Shown here one piece after another: positions 17,649-27,543 of a stretch of DNA of 64,000 nucleotides. The DNA is from Polaribacter filamentus (GTDB lineage: Bacteria; Bacteroidota; Bacteroidia; Flavobacteriales; Flavobacteriaceae): contig NZ_MQUA01000013.1 in the NCBI RefSeq assembly GCF_002943715.1, positions 3,113,501-3,177,500 of the forward strand, read 5' to 3'. The translations under genes were made by a program, and so were the position numbers. Position 1 is the first letter of the stretch. Each line of letters opens with the position of its first letter. The notes below the pieces were generated by a model. That model made no database searches and had not been told where the DNA came from. It saw nothing but the letters and a program-made list of their open reading frames with translations.

Positions 17649-18620
17649 TTAAACCGTTCTATTCATTAACCATAAACCAAAAGTTTTTAAATTATCTTTA
17701 TTCGCATCTGTAATATCCATTTTTGTTAAGGTATCAAATGCTTTTTCTGTATAATTTTCTATTTCGTTTTTCATTAAAACAGGAATGTCATTTAAATCAA
17801 AAATTCTAGTTACTTCTGCTATTTTTATTGAATTGTCGTCTAATTTTCGTTTGTAAAAATGCTTTAACTTCTTTTGATCTGCATCACTAGAAACCTCTAA
17901 ACATTTTAAATATAAAAAAGTTTTTTTATTTACGATGATATCACCTCCAACTTGTTTCCCAAAGGTTTCTGGATCTCCAAAAGTGTCTAAATAATCGTCT
18001 TGTAACTGAAAAGCTAAACCTAAATTTAATCCGAAATCATAAATTAAATTGGCATTTTCTTCATTTGTTTCTGCAACAATTGCACCCATTTTTAATGCAG
18101 CAGCAACTAAAACGGATGTTTTTAAACAAATCATATGTATATATTCGTTAATAGTAACATCATCTCTAGTTTCAAAGTCAACATCTAATTGCTGACCATC
18201 ACAAACTTCTAAAGCTGTTTTACTAAATAACTTTGCCAATTTCTGGAAAATAACAGGCTCATAATTTTCAAAATATTGATACGCTAAAATTAACATTGCG
18301 TCTCCAGAAAGTATGCCTGTATTGATGTTCCATTTTTCATGAACGGTAACTTTACCTCTTCTTAGAGGCGCATCATCCATAATATCGTCGTGTATGAGCG
18401 TAAAATTATGAAAAACTTCAACCGCCAATGCTGCTGGCATTGCTCTTTTATAATCCGAAGAAAAAATGTCTGCAGCCATTAATGTTAACACAGGACGTAT
18501 TCTTTTACCTCCTAGTTGTAGGATGTAATCTATTGGTTCATACAAGTTTTTAGGCTCATGTATCCAATTTTTAGATTTTAAATATTGTAAGAATTCTTGC
18601 TGATAGTGTATAATGTTCAA
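17649..18620 (-). CDS. Polyprenyl synthetase (trans-isoprenyl diphosphate synthase)
   Basis: 323-residue prenyl chain-elongation enzyme joining isopentenyl diphosphate to an allylic diphosphate. Both aspartate-rich motifs are present: LIHDDIMDDAPLRRG (first) and LQDDYLDTFGD (second), with GGKRIRP near the N-terminus and KTFLYLK after the second. Product chain length cannot be read reliably; GGPP-like or farnesyl-type enzymes have this size. Divergent from the tetR operon; it probably supplies menaquinone or carotenoid precursors. Confidence 0.93.
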   Translation of the reverse strand: MNIIHYQQEFLQYLKSKNWIHEPKNLYEPIDYILQLGGKRIRPVLTLMAADIFSSDYKRAMPAALAVEVFHNFTLIHDDIMDDAPLRRGKVTVHEKWNINTGILSGDAMLILAYQYFENYEPVIFQKLAKLFSKTALEVCDGQQLDVDFETRDDVTINEYIHMICLKTSVLVAAALKMGAIVAETNEENANLIYDFGLNLGLAFQLQDDYLDTFGDPETFGKQVGGDIIVNKKTFLYLKCLEVSSDADQKKLKHFYKRKLDDNSIKIAEVTRIFDLNDIPVLMKNEIENYTEKAFDTLTKMDITDANKDNLKTFGLWLMNRTV

Positions 18621-18696
18621 ACCTATAATTTTTTGTAAAAATAATGTAAAGAAATTCTTCTTTTTAATCTAAATGTTAAAAAAACATTAAAACTTT

Positions 18697-18724
18697 GGAA
18701 ACTATTTTTGTATCTAAAGTTTCC
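18697..18724. promoter_or_regulatory. Candidate TetR-type operator (inverted repeat)
   Basis: GGAAACT at 18697-18703 is repeated as AGTTTCC at 18718-18724, a 7-bp inverted repeat with a 14-bp centre that spans the -33 region of the tetR promoter. The position fits autorepression by the regulator encoded next. Binding is inferred from position and symmetry only. Confidence 0.5.
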
Positions 18725-18737
18725 GTTTGTATATTTG
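18707..18737 (+). promoter_or_regulatory. Promoter of the tetR-tolC-RND operon
   Basis: TTTG at 18707-18710, a 19-bp spacer and TATATTTG at 18730-18737 match the Bacteroidota -33/-7 promoter pattern. The -7 element ends 10 bp before the regulator's chosen start at 18748, so the 5' leader would be very short. Confidence 0.7.
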
Positions 18738-18747
18738 CACTCGAATT

Positions 18748-19353
18748 ATGAAAGATGAAATTTTAGAAAAATCGAACGAACTCTTCTTAAACCTAGGTTT
18801 TAAAAGTGTTACTATGGATGAAATTGCTAGTGCTTTAGGGGTTTCTAAAAAAACACTTTACAAGTATTTTAACAATAAAACCGCCTTGGTAAGTGCTGTT
18901 ACAGACTATATGTTTGATACTATTTGTTGCAGTATTGATGCTATTTGTGAAGAAAAAATGAATCCTATTGATGAAATGTTTCACATTAAACGTGTTGTAA
19001 TGAGTCATTTGAAGGATGAAAAATCTTCCCCTTTTTATCAGCTTCAAAAATATTATCCTAGAATTTATGCAACTTTAACACAGAAACAATTTCATGTAAT
19101 GCAAGAAACTATTCAGGATAATTTAAAAAGAGGTGTCGAATCTGGATTGTTTAGAACCACAATCGACATCGATTTTATCAGCAGAATTTATTTTAGTGGC
19201 ATGTTAGGTATTAAAGATCCACAATTATTTCCGTTAATAAAATATTCTATGAACACTTTAATGAGTATCTATTTAGAATATCACATCAGAGGAATATCAA
19301 CAGAAAAAGGTTTGCAACAATTAGAACAACAATTAAAAAATAATCAACTATAA
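18748..19353 (+). CDS. TetR/AcrR family transcriptional regulator
   Basis: 201-residue repressor-type protein. The N-terminal helix-turn-helix is clear (LFLNLGFKSVTMDEIASALG, then VSKKTLYKYFNNKTALV). The rest is a helical ligand-binding domain without recognisable ligand. I chose the start at 18748 (MKDEILEKS) because the upstream alternative at 18727 lies within the promoter. It is immediately followed by tolC, adaptor and RND genes, so it most likely controls that efflux operon and itself. Confidence 0.93.
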   Translation: MKDEILEKSNELFLNLGFKSVTMDEIASALGVSKKTLYKYFNNKTALVSAVTDYMFDTICCSIDAICEEKMNPIDEMFHIKRVVMSHLKDEKSSPFYQLQKYYPRIYATLTQKQFHVMQETIQDNLKRGVESGLFRTTIDIDFISRIYFSGMLGIKDPQLFPLIKYSMNTLMSIYLEYHIRGISTEKGLQQLEQQLKNNQL

Positions 19354-20760
19354 ATGAAGAAGTATATATACATAATTTCTTTTTTTGCTTTTACAATATC
19401 CATAGAAGCACAAGAAAAAACGATGGAACTTTCTCTAAAACAAGCAATAAATTATGCGTTAGAGAATAGTTACAATACAAAAGCAGCTAGAAACGACATA
19501 AAGTCTGCGAACGAAACGGTCTGGGAAACAACCGCTATTGGTTTACCTCAAATTAACGGAAAAGTAGATTATCAGAATTTTTTAAAGCAACCTGTTTCTT
19601 TATTACCCGCCGCTGCTTTTGATAATAGAGAATCGGTTGTTCAAACGGTTGAAGATTTTTTTGATATCACTAGAGAAAGTAGTCCAAATGCGCCAGACGG
19701 CTTTATACCTGTAGTTTTTGGTACAAAGCAAAACATTAATGCTTCTGTAACCTTAACACAATTATTATTTGATGGTTCTTATTTAGTGGGGTTACAAGCT
19801 TCTAAAACTTTTTTAAAGATCTCTAAACAAGCGGAAGAAAAAACAGAATTACTTACTAGAGAAGCAGTAATAAATGCATATGGCAATGTGTTAGTTACAG
19901 AAAATAGCATCGCGATTTTAGAAAGTAATATTAAAATTCTTCAAAAAAACTATAACGATGCAAAAAAAATCTATGAAAATGGATTGAACGAAGAAGAGGA
20001 TGTTGAGCAGCTAGAAATTACCTTAGGAAGTTTAAAAAATCAACTAAATAGTGTGGTAAGAATGAAAAAAATCGCTTATCAAATGTTGAATCTATCGCTA
20101 GGTAATTCTATCAATACTGGTCTAATTTTAACAGATACTTTAGATTCATTAGTAATGAGTAATTTAGAACTTGATTTAGTTTCTGAGGATTTTAATGTGA
20201 GTAATCATATCGATTTTAGAATTTCGGAAAACGATAGAGAAACAAAACGTTTAATGATGAGGTTAGAACAGAGCAAAACGTTACCAAGTTTAAGCGCATT
20301 TGTGAATTACGGGAGTCAGGGTTTTTCTGATTCTTTCTCATTCTTCAACGGCAGTCAGCAATGGTTTGATTCTTCGCTTTTAGGTGTAAGTTTAAATGTA
20401 CCCATATTTAGTAGTTTTAGCAGAAAATCTAAAACGGCTCAAGCAAAAATAGCTTTAGAAAACGCAGATGTACGTTTAGAGGAAACCAAACAGCGTTTAA
20501 ATTTATTAGCAGAAAAAGGAAAAAGCGATTATAAGTTAAGCATTGAAAATTACAATACGGCTCAAAAAAATCTTGGTTTATCAGAAAGAATAGAGAAAAA
20601 ACAACGTATCAAATTTTTTGAAGGAATTTCCTCAAGTTTTGATTTATTAATAGCGCAGAATCAATTATACACACAACAACAGAATTACATACAATCGATG
20701 TTAGATGTAATTTCTAAAAAAGCAGCATTAGAAAACGCATTAAACCTACCAATTAAATAA
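19354..20760 (+). CDS. TolC family outer membrane efflux protein
   Basis: 468-residue protein with an N-terminal signal peptide (FFAFTISIEAQ). Two repeated helical OEP domains follow (MELSLKQAINYALENSYNTK at the start, LNLLAEKGKSDYKLSIENY later). It forms the outer-membrane channel of a tripartite pump. The ATG directly follows the tetR stop codon, and the adaptor gene starts 11 bp after its end, so it is the second gene of a four-gene operon. Confidence 0.94.
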   Translation: MKKYIYIISFFAFTISIEAQEKTMELSLKQAINYALENSYNTKAARNDIKSANETVWETTAIGLPQINGKVDYQNFLKQPVSLLPAAAFDNRESVVQTVEDFFDITRESSPNAPDGFIPVVFGTKQNINASVTLTQLLFDGSYLVGLQASKTFLKISKQAEEKTELLTREAVINAYGNVLVTENSIAILESNIKILQKNYNDAKKIYENGLNEEEDVEQLEITLGSLKNQLNSVVRMKKIAYQMLNLSLGNSINTGLILTDTLDSLVMSNLELDLVSEDFNVSNHIDFRISENDRETKRLMMRLEQSKTLPSLSAFVNYGSQGFSDSFSFFNGSQQWFDSSLLGVSLNVPIFSSFSRKSKTAQAKIALENADVRLEETKQRLNLLAEKGKSDYKLSIENYNTAQKNLGLSERIEKKQRIKFFEGISSSFDLLIAQNQLYTQQQNYIQSMLDVISKKAALENALNLPIK

Positions 20761-20771
20761 CTAAAATTATT

Positions 20772-21944
20772 ATGAAAAACATATATATATTACTAGTAAC
20801 TGCACTTATTTTAAACGCTTGCGGAAATAAAAAGGAAATTTCTATAGATGAAATTATAGCTACGGATGATGTAACCCAAATTAATTCAAAAAAACTAGAA
20901 ATTGATGCAAAACTACAGCTATTAGATAATGATTTAAAAAAGTTAAATGAAAAGTTAGACGCTTTAAATAAAGATAAAAATACGCCATTAATTACCACGC
21001 TAACTATTAAAGAAGCAGTTTTTAAACACTCTATAGAGTTACAAGGAAATGTACAAACGAAGCAAAATATTTTAGTGTATCCAGAAATGCCTGGTATTTT
21101 AAAAAGTGTTTTTGTTAAAGAAGGCGATAAAGTAAGCAAAGGTCAAATTTTAGCGACTATTGATGATGGCGGAATGTCTCAACAATTAGCACAATTAGAG
21201 GCGAATGCACAATTAGCAAAAACCACTTACGAGCGTCAAAAAAGATTATGGGAACAAAAAATTGGATCTGAAATTCAGTTTTTACAAACACAAACAGCCT
21301 TTGAAGCGCAAGCGAGTGCTGTAAATCAATTAAAGAGTCAGTTATCAAAATCTACAATTAGAGCACCTTTTGCCGGAATTATAGATGCAATTTTTAAAGA
21401 AAGAGGTACTGTTGTTGCACCAGGACAAGGAGCAGAAATTTTTAGAATTGTAAATCTTTCGAATATGTATATAGAAACTGAGGTTCCAGAAACATACATT
21501 GGCAGCATCACAGAAGGAAAGTTTGTAGAAGTAAGTTTCCCTGTTCTGGGAGAAACTTTAAATTCTAAAATAAGACAAGTTAGTAATTATATCAACCCAA
21601 GTAATCGATCTTTTAAAATAGAGATTGATGTACCAAATTTAAAAGGAACAATAAAACCAAACTTAACCGCAAAATTAAAATTAAACGATTACACAAATGA
21701 AAATGCCATTTTAATTCTGCAAAGTATTATCTCAGAAAACTCAAAAGGCGAACAGTTTATCTATATAATTAAAGACAAAAAAGAGAACAACGAAGCAATT
21801 GCAGAACGATTGATTATAGAAACAGGAAAAACCCAAGGAGACTTTATTGAAGTAATAAAAAATCTTACTGCAGATACAGAAATAATTTTAGAAGGCGCTA
21901 GAAGTGTGAATAACGGGCAAGTTGTAAAAGTGATAAATAAATAG
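20772..21944 (+). CDS. Efflux RND transporter periplasmic adaptor (HlyD/MFP family) lipoprotein
   Basis: 390-residue adaptor linking inner- and outer-membrane parts of the pump. It has a lipobox with Cys17 (LNAC), then a coiled-coil (residues about 30-75 and 130-185). The biotinyl-lipoyl-like hinge reads VYPEMPGILKSVFVKEGDKV and its second half STIRAPFAGIIDAIFKERG. Between tolC and the RND permease with 8- to 11-bp gaps, so the pump is one operon. Confidence 0.94.
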   Translation: MKNIYILLVTALILNACGNKKEISIDEIIATDDVTQINSKKLEIDAKLQLLDNDLKKLNEKLDALNKDKNTPLITTLTIKEAVFKHSIELQGNVQTKQNILVYPEMPGILKSVFVKEGDKVSKGQILATIDDGGMSQQLAQLEANAQLAKTTYERQKRLWEQKIGSEIQFLQTQTAFEAQASAVNQLKSQLSKSTIRAPFAGIIDAIFKERGTVVAPGQGAEIFRIVNLSNMYIETEVPETYIGSITEGKFVEVSFPVLGETLNSKIRQVSNYINPSNRSFKIEIDVPNLKGTIKPNLTAKLKLNDYTNENAILILQSIISENSKGEQFIYIIKDKKENNEAIAERLIIETGKTQGDFIEVIKNLTADTEIILEGARSVNNGQVVKVINK

Positions 21945-21952
21945 AAGAAAAG

Positions 21953-24900
21953 ATGTCTAAAAAAACCAAAAAAATAGAGAAAGAATTTAAACTTTCTGCT
22001 TGGGCAATAAATAATAAAACGACTATTTATGTTTTAATGTTTCTGATTCTTTATTTAGGAATTTCGGCATATTTTTCAATGCCTAGAGAAAATTTTCCCG
22101 AGATAAATGAAACCAAAATTTATATAAGTTCTGTATACCCTGGAAACACTGCAGAAGATATAGAGAAACTAATTACAAATCCTTTAGAAGATAAATTAAA
22201 GTCGGTAAGTAATGTTGTAAAAATAACCTCAACTTCTCAAGAAGATTACTCGATTATTACCGTAGAATTTGATGAGCAAATTGATCCGAATAAAGCAAAA
22301 CAGAAAGTAAAAGACGAAATAGATCAAGAAACAGCGGGCGAAGATTGGCCAACATTTAATGGTGCAAAAGTAACACCTAATGTTTTTGAATTAAGCATGT
22401 CCGAAGAGGTTCCTATTCTAAATATTAATATTTCTGGAAATTACCCAGTTGCTAAATTAAAAGAATTCGGAGAATATTTACAAGACAAAATTGAAGATTT
22501 AACAGAAATTAAAAAAGTAGATATTCGTGGTGCGCAAGACAAAGAGGTTGAAGTTGCCGTAGATATTTACAAAATGATGGCTTCAAAAGTTAGTTTTGAT
22601 GATATTACAAATGCTATTAATCGCGGAAATGTAACCATGTCTGCGGGTAACTTTATTACAAGCAAACAAAGAAGAACCATTAGAATTATTGGTGAAATTG
22701 ACAAACCATCTGATTTAGGAGATTTTGTAATTAAATCAGAAAATGATAATCCTATTTACTTAAAAGATGTTGCAGAAATAAACTTTAAAGACAAAGACAA
22801 AACAACGTACGCTAGAGAAAACGGCGCTCCTGTTGTAATGTTAGATGTTAAAAAAAGGTCTGGAGAAAACATGGTTGCTGCAGCAGACAAAATAGGTGTA
22901 CTTGTAAAAAATGCAAAAACAGGTACTTTTCCCCAAGATTTAGAAGTTACCATAACCAACGATCAATCTCCAAAAACCATTGGTCAAGTAGATGATTTGG
23001 TAAATAATATTATTTTCGGAGTTATTTTAGTAGTGATCGTTCTAATGTTTTTCCTCGGATTTAAAAATGCCGTTTTTGTGGGTTTTGCAATTCCGATGTC
23101 TATGTTTATGTCTTTAATGATATTAGGCGCAATGGGCTACACGTTAAACACAATGGTTCTTTTTGGGCTAATTATGGGACTTGGGATGCTCGTAGATAAC
23201 GGAATTGTAGTTGTTGAAAATGTATATCGTTTAATGGATGAAGAAGGAATGAGCAGAAAAGAAGCTGCTAAAAAAGGAATTAGTGAAATTGCTTTTCCTA
23301 TTATCATTTCTACAGCTACCACAGTTGCAGCTTTTATTCCATTAGGGCTTTGGCCAGGAATTATGGGACAATTTATGGTGATTTTACCTATTACATTATC
23401 CATCGTTTTAGGTTCCTCTTTATTCGTAGCAATTTTCTTCAACTCAGTGCTGGTCTCTCAATTTATGAGCATAGAAGATAAAGACATGCCTATAAAAAAC
23501 ATCATACGATTAACAAGTATTATGGGTGTTGTAGGTTTACTGATTTTCTTTTTTGGCGGCGCTTACAATGCTTTAGGAACCTTAATTATTTTCACAGCAA
23601 TTATGTTGTGGGTGTATCGATTGGTTTTAAGAAAAGCCGCAAATTACTTCCAAAAAAACACATTAGTTTGGTTAGAAAATTGGTACGAAAGGCAATTAAA
23701 AAGTGCACTTACTGGTTGGAGGCCTTATATTTTAGTTACCGTGACTTTTGCGACACTGATAGCAGCATTTGCTGCGTTTGGTTGGTCTTTAAAAGAACAA
23801 AGAACGAAAGTTGAATTTTTTCCAGACAACAAACCGAATCAAATAATTGTGTATATCGAATATCCTGAGGGAACAGATATTGAGAAAACAAATCAAATTA
23901 CATCGGAAATTGAACAAAAAGTATATACAGTTCTAAATCAAGATACATATACTGTCGGCGATTATAATTACATGGTAGAGAGTACGGTTTCTCAAGTTGG
24001 TGAAGGTGCAGGAAATCCGCAAACGGATGGAGGTTCATCCGCAGAAATGCCACACAGAGGGAAAATCACGGCTTCTATGCGCGAGTATAAGTACAGAAAA
24101 GGAAAAGATAGCGAGCTTTTACGACAAAAAGTACAAGCAGCTTTGGTTGGTATTTATCCTGGAGTTTTAATTTCTGTTGAAAAAGATGTAAATGGCCCAC
24201 CAGCTGGATCACCAATTAACATCGAATTAACGGGAGAAGATTATGAAGAATTGATTTTTACTGCAGAAAGAATGCGCGATTATTTAAACACGCAAAGTAT
24301 TTCTGGTATTGATGAATTAAAAATAGATGTTAACAAATCGAAACCAGGAATGCAAGTTCTGGTTGATCGTAAAAAAGCGGGTGAATTAGGCGTTACAACA
24401 GGTCAAGTTGGGCAACAATTAAGAGCTTCTCTTTTTGGAAATAAAGCAGGAATTTATAAAAAAGACGGTGAAGATTATGATATTTACGTCCGTTTTAACA
24501 AAGAGGATCGATATAATAAAAGTGCTATTTTTAATCAGAAAATAACATTTAGAGATCAAGCTTCTGGTAAAATTAAAGAAATACCCGTTTCTGCAGTCGC
24601 TTCTCAAAGTAATAGCTCTGGTTTTAGCGCCATAAAACATAAAGATGTAAAAAGAGTGGTAACCGTATATTCTGCGCTTTCTCCTGGAGAGACGGATGCT
24701 GGAGCGGTAGTTGCTAGAATTCAGAATTCGATGAAGAATTTTAAAGACTTACATAAAGGAATTGAAATTGATTATACCGGTCAAATTGAAGAACAAAATA
24801 AGCAAATGACGTTTTTAGTTGGTGCTTTTTTTACTGGATTACTATTGATTTTCTTTATTTTGATTTTCCAATTTAACTCGGTTTCTAAACCCGGAATTAT

Positions 24901-25468
24901 TATGTTGGCAATCTTTTTAAGTTTTATTGGGGTTTTTGGCGGATTAGTAATTTCTGGCGCTCCTTTTGTTATTATGATGACGATGGTTGGTATTATATCA
25001 CTGGCCGGAATTGTAGTAAATAACGGGGTTGTTTTATTAGATTATGCCGAGTTATTAATTAACAGAAGAAAACAGCAAGATGGTGTTTCCGAAGAAAATT
25101 ATTTACCTTTAGATGTGTTATTTGAAACTATTGTACAAGCTGGTAAAGCCCGTTTAAGACCTGTTTTGTTAACTGCAATTACTACTATTTTAGGATTAAT
25201 TCCGCTGGCAATTGGTTTAAACATTAACTTCTTTACCTTGTTTAGTGAGTTTGATGCAAATATTTATATGGGTGGAGACAATGTTGTTTTTTGGGGGCCG
25301 CTGGCAAAAACAGTTATTTATGGTTTGCTTATTGCAACCTTTCTAACATTAATTGTAGTTCCTATTTTATTCTTTTTAGTTACCAAGTTTAAAATGAGAA
25401 TTAAAGGACTGTTAAAAGCGGATAGTCAAGCTGCCAAAATGGAAAGTCAGATTCAAGAAATAGGATAA
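21953..25468 (+). CDS. Efflux RND transporter permease (AcrB/HAE1 superfamily)
   Basis: 1171-residue inner-membrane proton antiporter. It has twelve expected membrane helices in two halves, each with a large periplasmic loop. The first helix follows LSAWAINNKTTIYVLMF. The helix-4 relay motif is present (MGLGMLVDNGIVVVENVYRL, including the conserved aspartate), as is the matching second-half GIISLAGIVVNNGVVLLDY. Somewhat longer than E. coli AcrB. Substrates cannot be read from sequence. Last gene of the tetR-controlled operon. Confidence 0.95.
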   Translation: MSKKTKKIEKEFKLSAWAINNKTTIYVLMFLILYLGISAYFSMPRENFPEINETKIYISSVYPGNTAEDIEKLITNPLEDKLKSVSNVVKITSTSQEDYSIITVEFDEQIDPNKAKQKVKDEIDQETAGEDWPTFNGAKVTPNVFELSMSEEVPILNINISGNYPVAKLKEFGEYLQDKIEDLTEIKKVDIRGAQDKEVEVAVDIYKMMASKVSFDDITNAINRGNVTMSAGNFITSKQRRTIRIIGEIDKPSDLGDFVIKSENDNPIYLKDVAEINFKDKDKTTYARENGAPVVMLDVKKRSGENMVAAADKIGVLVKNAKTGTFPQDLEVTITNDQSPKTIGQVDDLVNNIIFGVILVVIVLMFFLGFKNAVFVGFAIPMSMFMSLMILGAMGYTLNTMVLFGLIMGLGMLVDNGIVVVENVYRLMDEEGMSRKEAAKKGISEIAFPIIISTATTVAAFIPLGLWPGIMGQFMVILPITLSIVLGSSLFVAIFFNSVLVSQFMSIEDKDMPIKNIIRLTSIMGVVGLLIFFFGGAYNALGTLIIFTAIMLWVYRLVLRKAANYFQKNTLVWLENWYERQLKSALTGWRPYILVTVTFATLIAAFAAFGWSLKEQRTKVEFFPDNKPNQIIVYIEYPEGTDIEKTNQITSEIEQKVYTVLNQDTYTVGDYNYMVESTVSQVGEGAGNPQTDGGSSAEMPHRGKITASMREYKYRKGKDSELLRQKVQAALVGIYPGVLISVEKDVNGPPAGSPINIELTGEDYEELIFTAERMRDYLNTQSISGIDELKIDVNKSKPGMQVLVDRKKAGELGVTTGQVGQQLRASLFGNKAGIYKKDGEDYDIYVRFNKEDRYNKSAIFNQKITFRDQASGKIKEIPVSAVASQSNSSGFSAIKHKDVKRVVTVYSALSPGETDAGAVVARIQNSMKNFKDLHKGIEIDYTGQIEEQNKQMTFLVGAFFTGLLLIFFILIFQFNSVSKPGIIMLAIFLSFIGVFGGLVISGAPFVIMMTMVGIISLAGIVVNNGVVLLDYAELLINRRKQQDGVSEENYLPLDVLFETIVQAGKARLRPVLLTAITTILGLIPLAIGLNINFFTLFSEFDANIYMGGDNVVFWGPLAKTVIYGLLIATFLTLIVVPILFFLVTKFKMRIKGLLKADSQAAKMESQIQEIG

Positions 25469-25487
25469 AAAACTTTAATTTTAGAGA

Positions 25488-25526
25488 TAAAGAGGATGAA
25501 GTCGTGATGATTTCATCCTCTTTTTG
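25488..25526 (+). terminator. Terminator after the RND operon
   Basis: Stem AGAGGATGAA (25491-25500) pairs with TTCATCCTCT (25512-25521), loop about 11 nt, followed by T5. It lies over an alternative recX start at 25504 and so argues for the later recX start. Confidence 0.8.
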
Positions 25527-25539
25527 TATTTTCGAAATA

Positions 25540-26016
25540 ATGTTTGAAAAGAAGAAATCGTACACCGTAAATGAAATAAAACACAAAATAGAAAACTATT
25601 GCGTGTATCAAGATCGTTGCCATAAAGAAGTTGAGCAAAAAATGCGCGATTTTCAATTAATTCCTGAAGCTAGAGAACTCATTCTTTTAAGTTTGATGAA
25701 AGACAACTTTTTAAACGAAGAACGTTTTTCTAAAAGTTATGCTCGCGGTAAATTCAGAATTAAAAGCTGGGGAAAACAGCGAATTGTTAGAGAGTTAAAA
25801 TTTAGAGATATTTCTGCTTACAATATTAAAACTGCGCTTAAAGAAATTGATGAAGAAAAGTATTTAAAAACGATTTATAGAATTACAGAAAACAGAAACG
25901 ACGTGATTTCTGAACCTAATATTTACAAAAGAAAGAAAAAACTCATTGATTTTTTAATGCGTAAAGGCTTTGAAAACGACCTGATTTATAAAACTGTAAA
26001 TGAGGTGGTTTCTTGA
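25540..26016 (+). CDS. recX: Regulatory protein RecX
   Basis: 158-residue protein of the RecX family, which modulates RecA filaments. It contains the usual three-helix repeats: YCVYQDRCHKEVEQKMRDF, LMKDNFLNEERFSKSYARGK and KSWGKQRIVRELKFRDIS. I chose the start at 25540 (MFEKKKSYTV); an ATG at 25504 falls in the preceding terminator. A TATTTTCG promoter-like box lies just before. Monocistronic. Confidence 0.92.
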   Translation: MFEKKKSYTVNEIKHKIENYCVYQDRCHKEVEQKMRDFQLIPEARELILLSLMKDNFLNEERFSKSYARGKFRIKSWGKQRIVRELKFRDISAYNIKTALKEIDEEKYLKTIYRITENRNDVISEPNIYKRKKKLIDFLMRKGFENDLIYKTVNEVVS

Positions 26017-26090
26017 CATTTTGGTCAGATAAACTTCCGTTAATACCTTACAAAAATTATCTAAAGATTTCTATATTGCATTTATAAAAG

Positions 26091-26711
26091 TTACTGCTTA
26101 GCTTTCTTTAAGAAATTTTTATTGGGTATTTTGTTCTCCTTCAATTTAGTATTGATTGATTTTCTAGAAACACTATCAATTTTTGTAGAATCTAATCCTA
26201 TATAATCGATATCTAAATCAATATCGTCTTCAAAGCCTTTTTTTAATAAAATTGAATTTACTTTAGAGTTAACAGCAGAAAATGCATTCATAATTTTATC
26301 TGTTTGCATCGTAACCTCTTCGGATTTAATCGAAGGAATAAATGTCATATCTGACAAACGCAACGTTTCATTCTGTAAAATATTTACTCTTGTATTAAAA
26401 GAAGCATTCTCAAATAATGGCGCTTTTATGCCATCTTTTAAAGATTTCACTAGTTCTTTTAATTCTAAAGCATTGCTTAAGATTTCGTTTGGTGATGCTT
26501 TTTTAAACCTTGATAAAAAGTTATCAACCGCTTTTAATTCCTCCCAATCTTCTATATCTTTTATAAAAAGTGGATTCACTTTTTCTGCAACATTATAATT
26601 TTTAACCACACGTAAGAGTGATTTTATTTCTTGCTTTTGCACTAGCTCCACTTTCTTTTTATCACAAGAAAAGAAAATAACAAAAACCAAAAAGAATAAA
26701 CTATTTTTCAA
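26091..26711 (-). CDS. Hypothetical lipoprotein
   Basis: 206-residue protein not recognised. A short hydrophobic start ends in a lipobox (FFSC, Cys16), and the body is charged and mostly helical, with no cysteine after the lipid anchor. It is transcribed away from the thioredoxin-like gene and toward recX. Nothing indicates a function. Confidence 0.75.
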   Translation of the reverse strand: MKNSLFFLVFVIFFSCDKKKVELVQKQEIKSLLRVVKNYNVAEKVNPLFIKDIEDWEELKAVDNFLSRFKKASPNEILSNALELKELVKSLKDGIKAPLFENASFNTRVNILQNETLRLSDMTFIPSIKSEEVTMQTDKIMNAFSAVNSKVNSILLKKGFEDDIDLDIDYIGLDSTKIDSVSRKSINTKLKENKIPNKNFLKKAKQ

Positions 26712-26841
26712 ATTTTAAGAATTGATCTGTAAAAATAAGCATTTTTATATTTATCTTTTGTTAAAGTATATGAAACAATAAAATAGTGTAAGTTTCGACA
26801 CATTTAAGCGTCTAAAGTTTGGAATTTAAGTTTTATCAATT

Positions 26842-27438
26842 ATGAAAAATACCTTAGAAAACAATCTAAAAAACAGCATTTCTTATCAAGAATATATAGA
26901 CCTCGTTAAAAAACTATTAGCTGAACATAAATCAACAGGACCCAATCAATCCGAAGATCTAACAAATTACAGTTTGTTGAATTCAACAAGAATGAAGCGA
27001 CTAGACAAAACCATTAAAATTTCTGATGAAACTACTGCAGAAATTCAAAAAATAAAGGAGCCAACAACGTGGTTAGTGCTTACAGAAGGTTGGTGTGGTG
27101 ATGCCGCTCAAAATTTACCTGTAATCAATAAAATGGCAGATTTAAATGATAACATTACATTAAAAATAGTTTTGCGCGATGAAAACCTAGATTTAATGGA
27201 TTTATTTTTAACAAACGGAGGAAGAGCAATTCCAAAATTAATCGCCTTAGATAAAGATAACAATCTATTAGATACTTGGGGTCCTAGGCCAGCCGTAGCC
27301 ACAAAAATGGTTGCGGATTACAAAACCAAACACGGTGTTTTAGATGCTCAATTAAAAGAAGATTTGCAAGTTTGGTATAACAAAGACAAAGGTAAAAGTA
27401 CACAGGACGACTTTATAAAATTATTGCAAAAAAATTAA
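26842..27438 (+). CDS. Thioredoxin family protein (WCGDA type)
   Basis: 198-residue protein with a thioredoxin-like fold. The active-site position reads EGWCGDAAQNLPVI with a single cysteine (Cys85) instead of the CxxC pair. A conserved cis-proline region follows (GGRAIPKLIALD). There is no signal peptide, so it is cytoplasmic. Without a second active-site cysteine it is unlikely to act as an ordinary disulfide reductase; a glutathione- or thiol-exchange role is possible. Role unknown. Confidence 0.88.
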   Translation: MKNTLENNLKNSISYQEYIDLVKKLLAEHKSTGPNQSEDLTNYSLLNSTRMKRLDKTIKISDETTAEIQKIKEPTTWLVLTEGWCGDAAQNLPVINKMADLNDNITLKIVLRDENLDLMDLFLTNGGRAIPKLIALDKDNNLLDTWGPRPAVATKMVADYKTKHGVLDAQLKEDLQVWYNKDKGKSTQDDFIKLLQKN

Positions 27439-27517
27439 AAGGATACATCTTAAACTTTTAGAGGATACTTTGTAAAAACTGCAAATTTGAATTTTAAGTT
27501 TGCGGTTTTTCTTTGCG

Positions 27518-27525
27518 TATATTTG
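27518..27525 (+). promoter_or_regulatory. -7 element TATATTTG
   Basis: Matches TAnnTTTG and lies 18 bp upstream of the start codon at 27544. A TTTG at 27499-27502 is present but only 15 bp away, shorter than ideal. Confidence 0.5.
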
Positions 27526-27543
27526 CAGGATAAAATATAAGTT

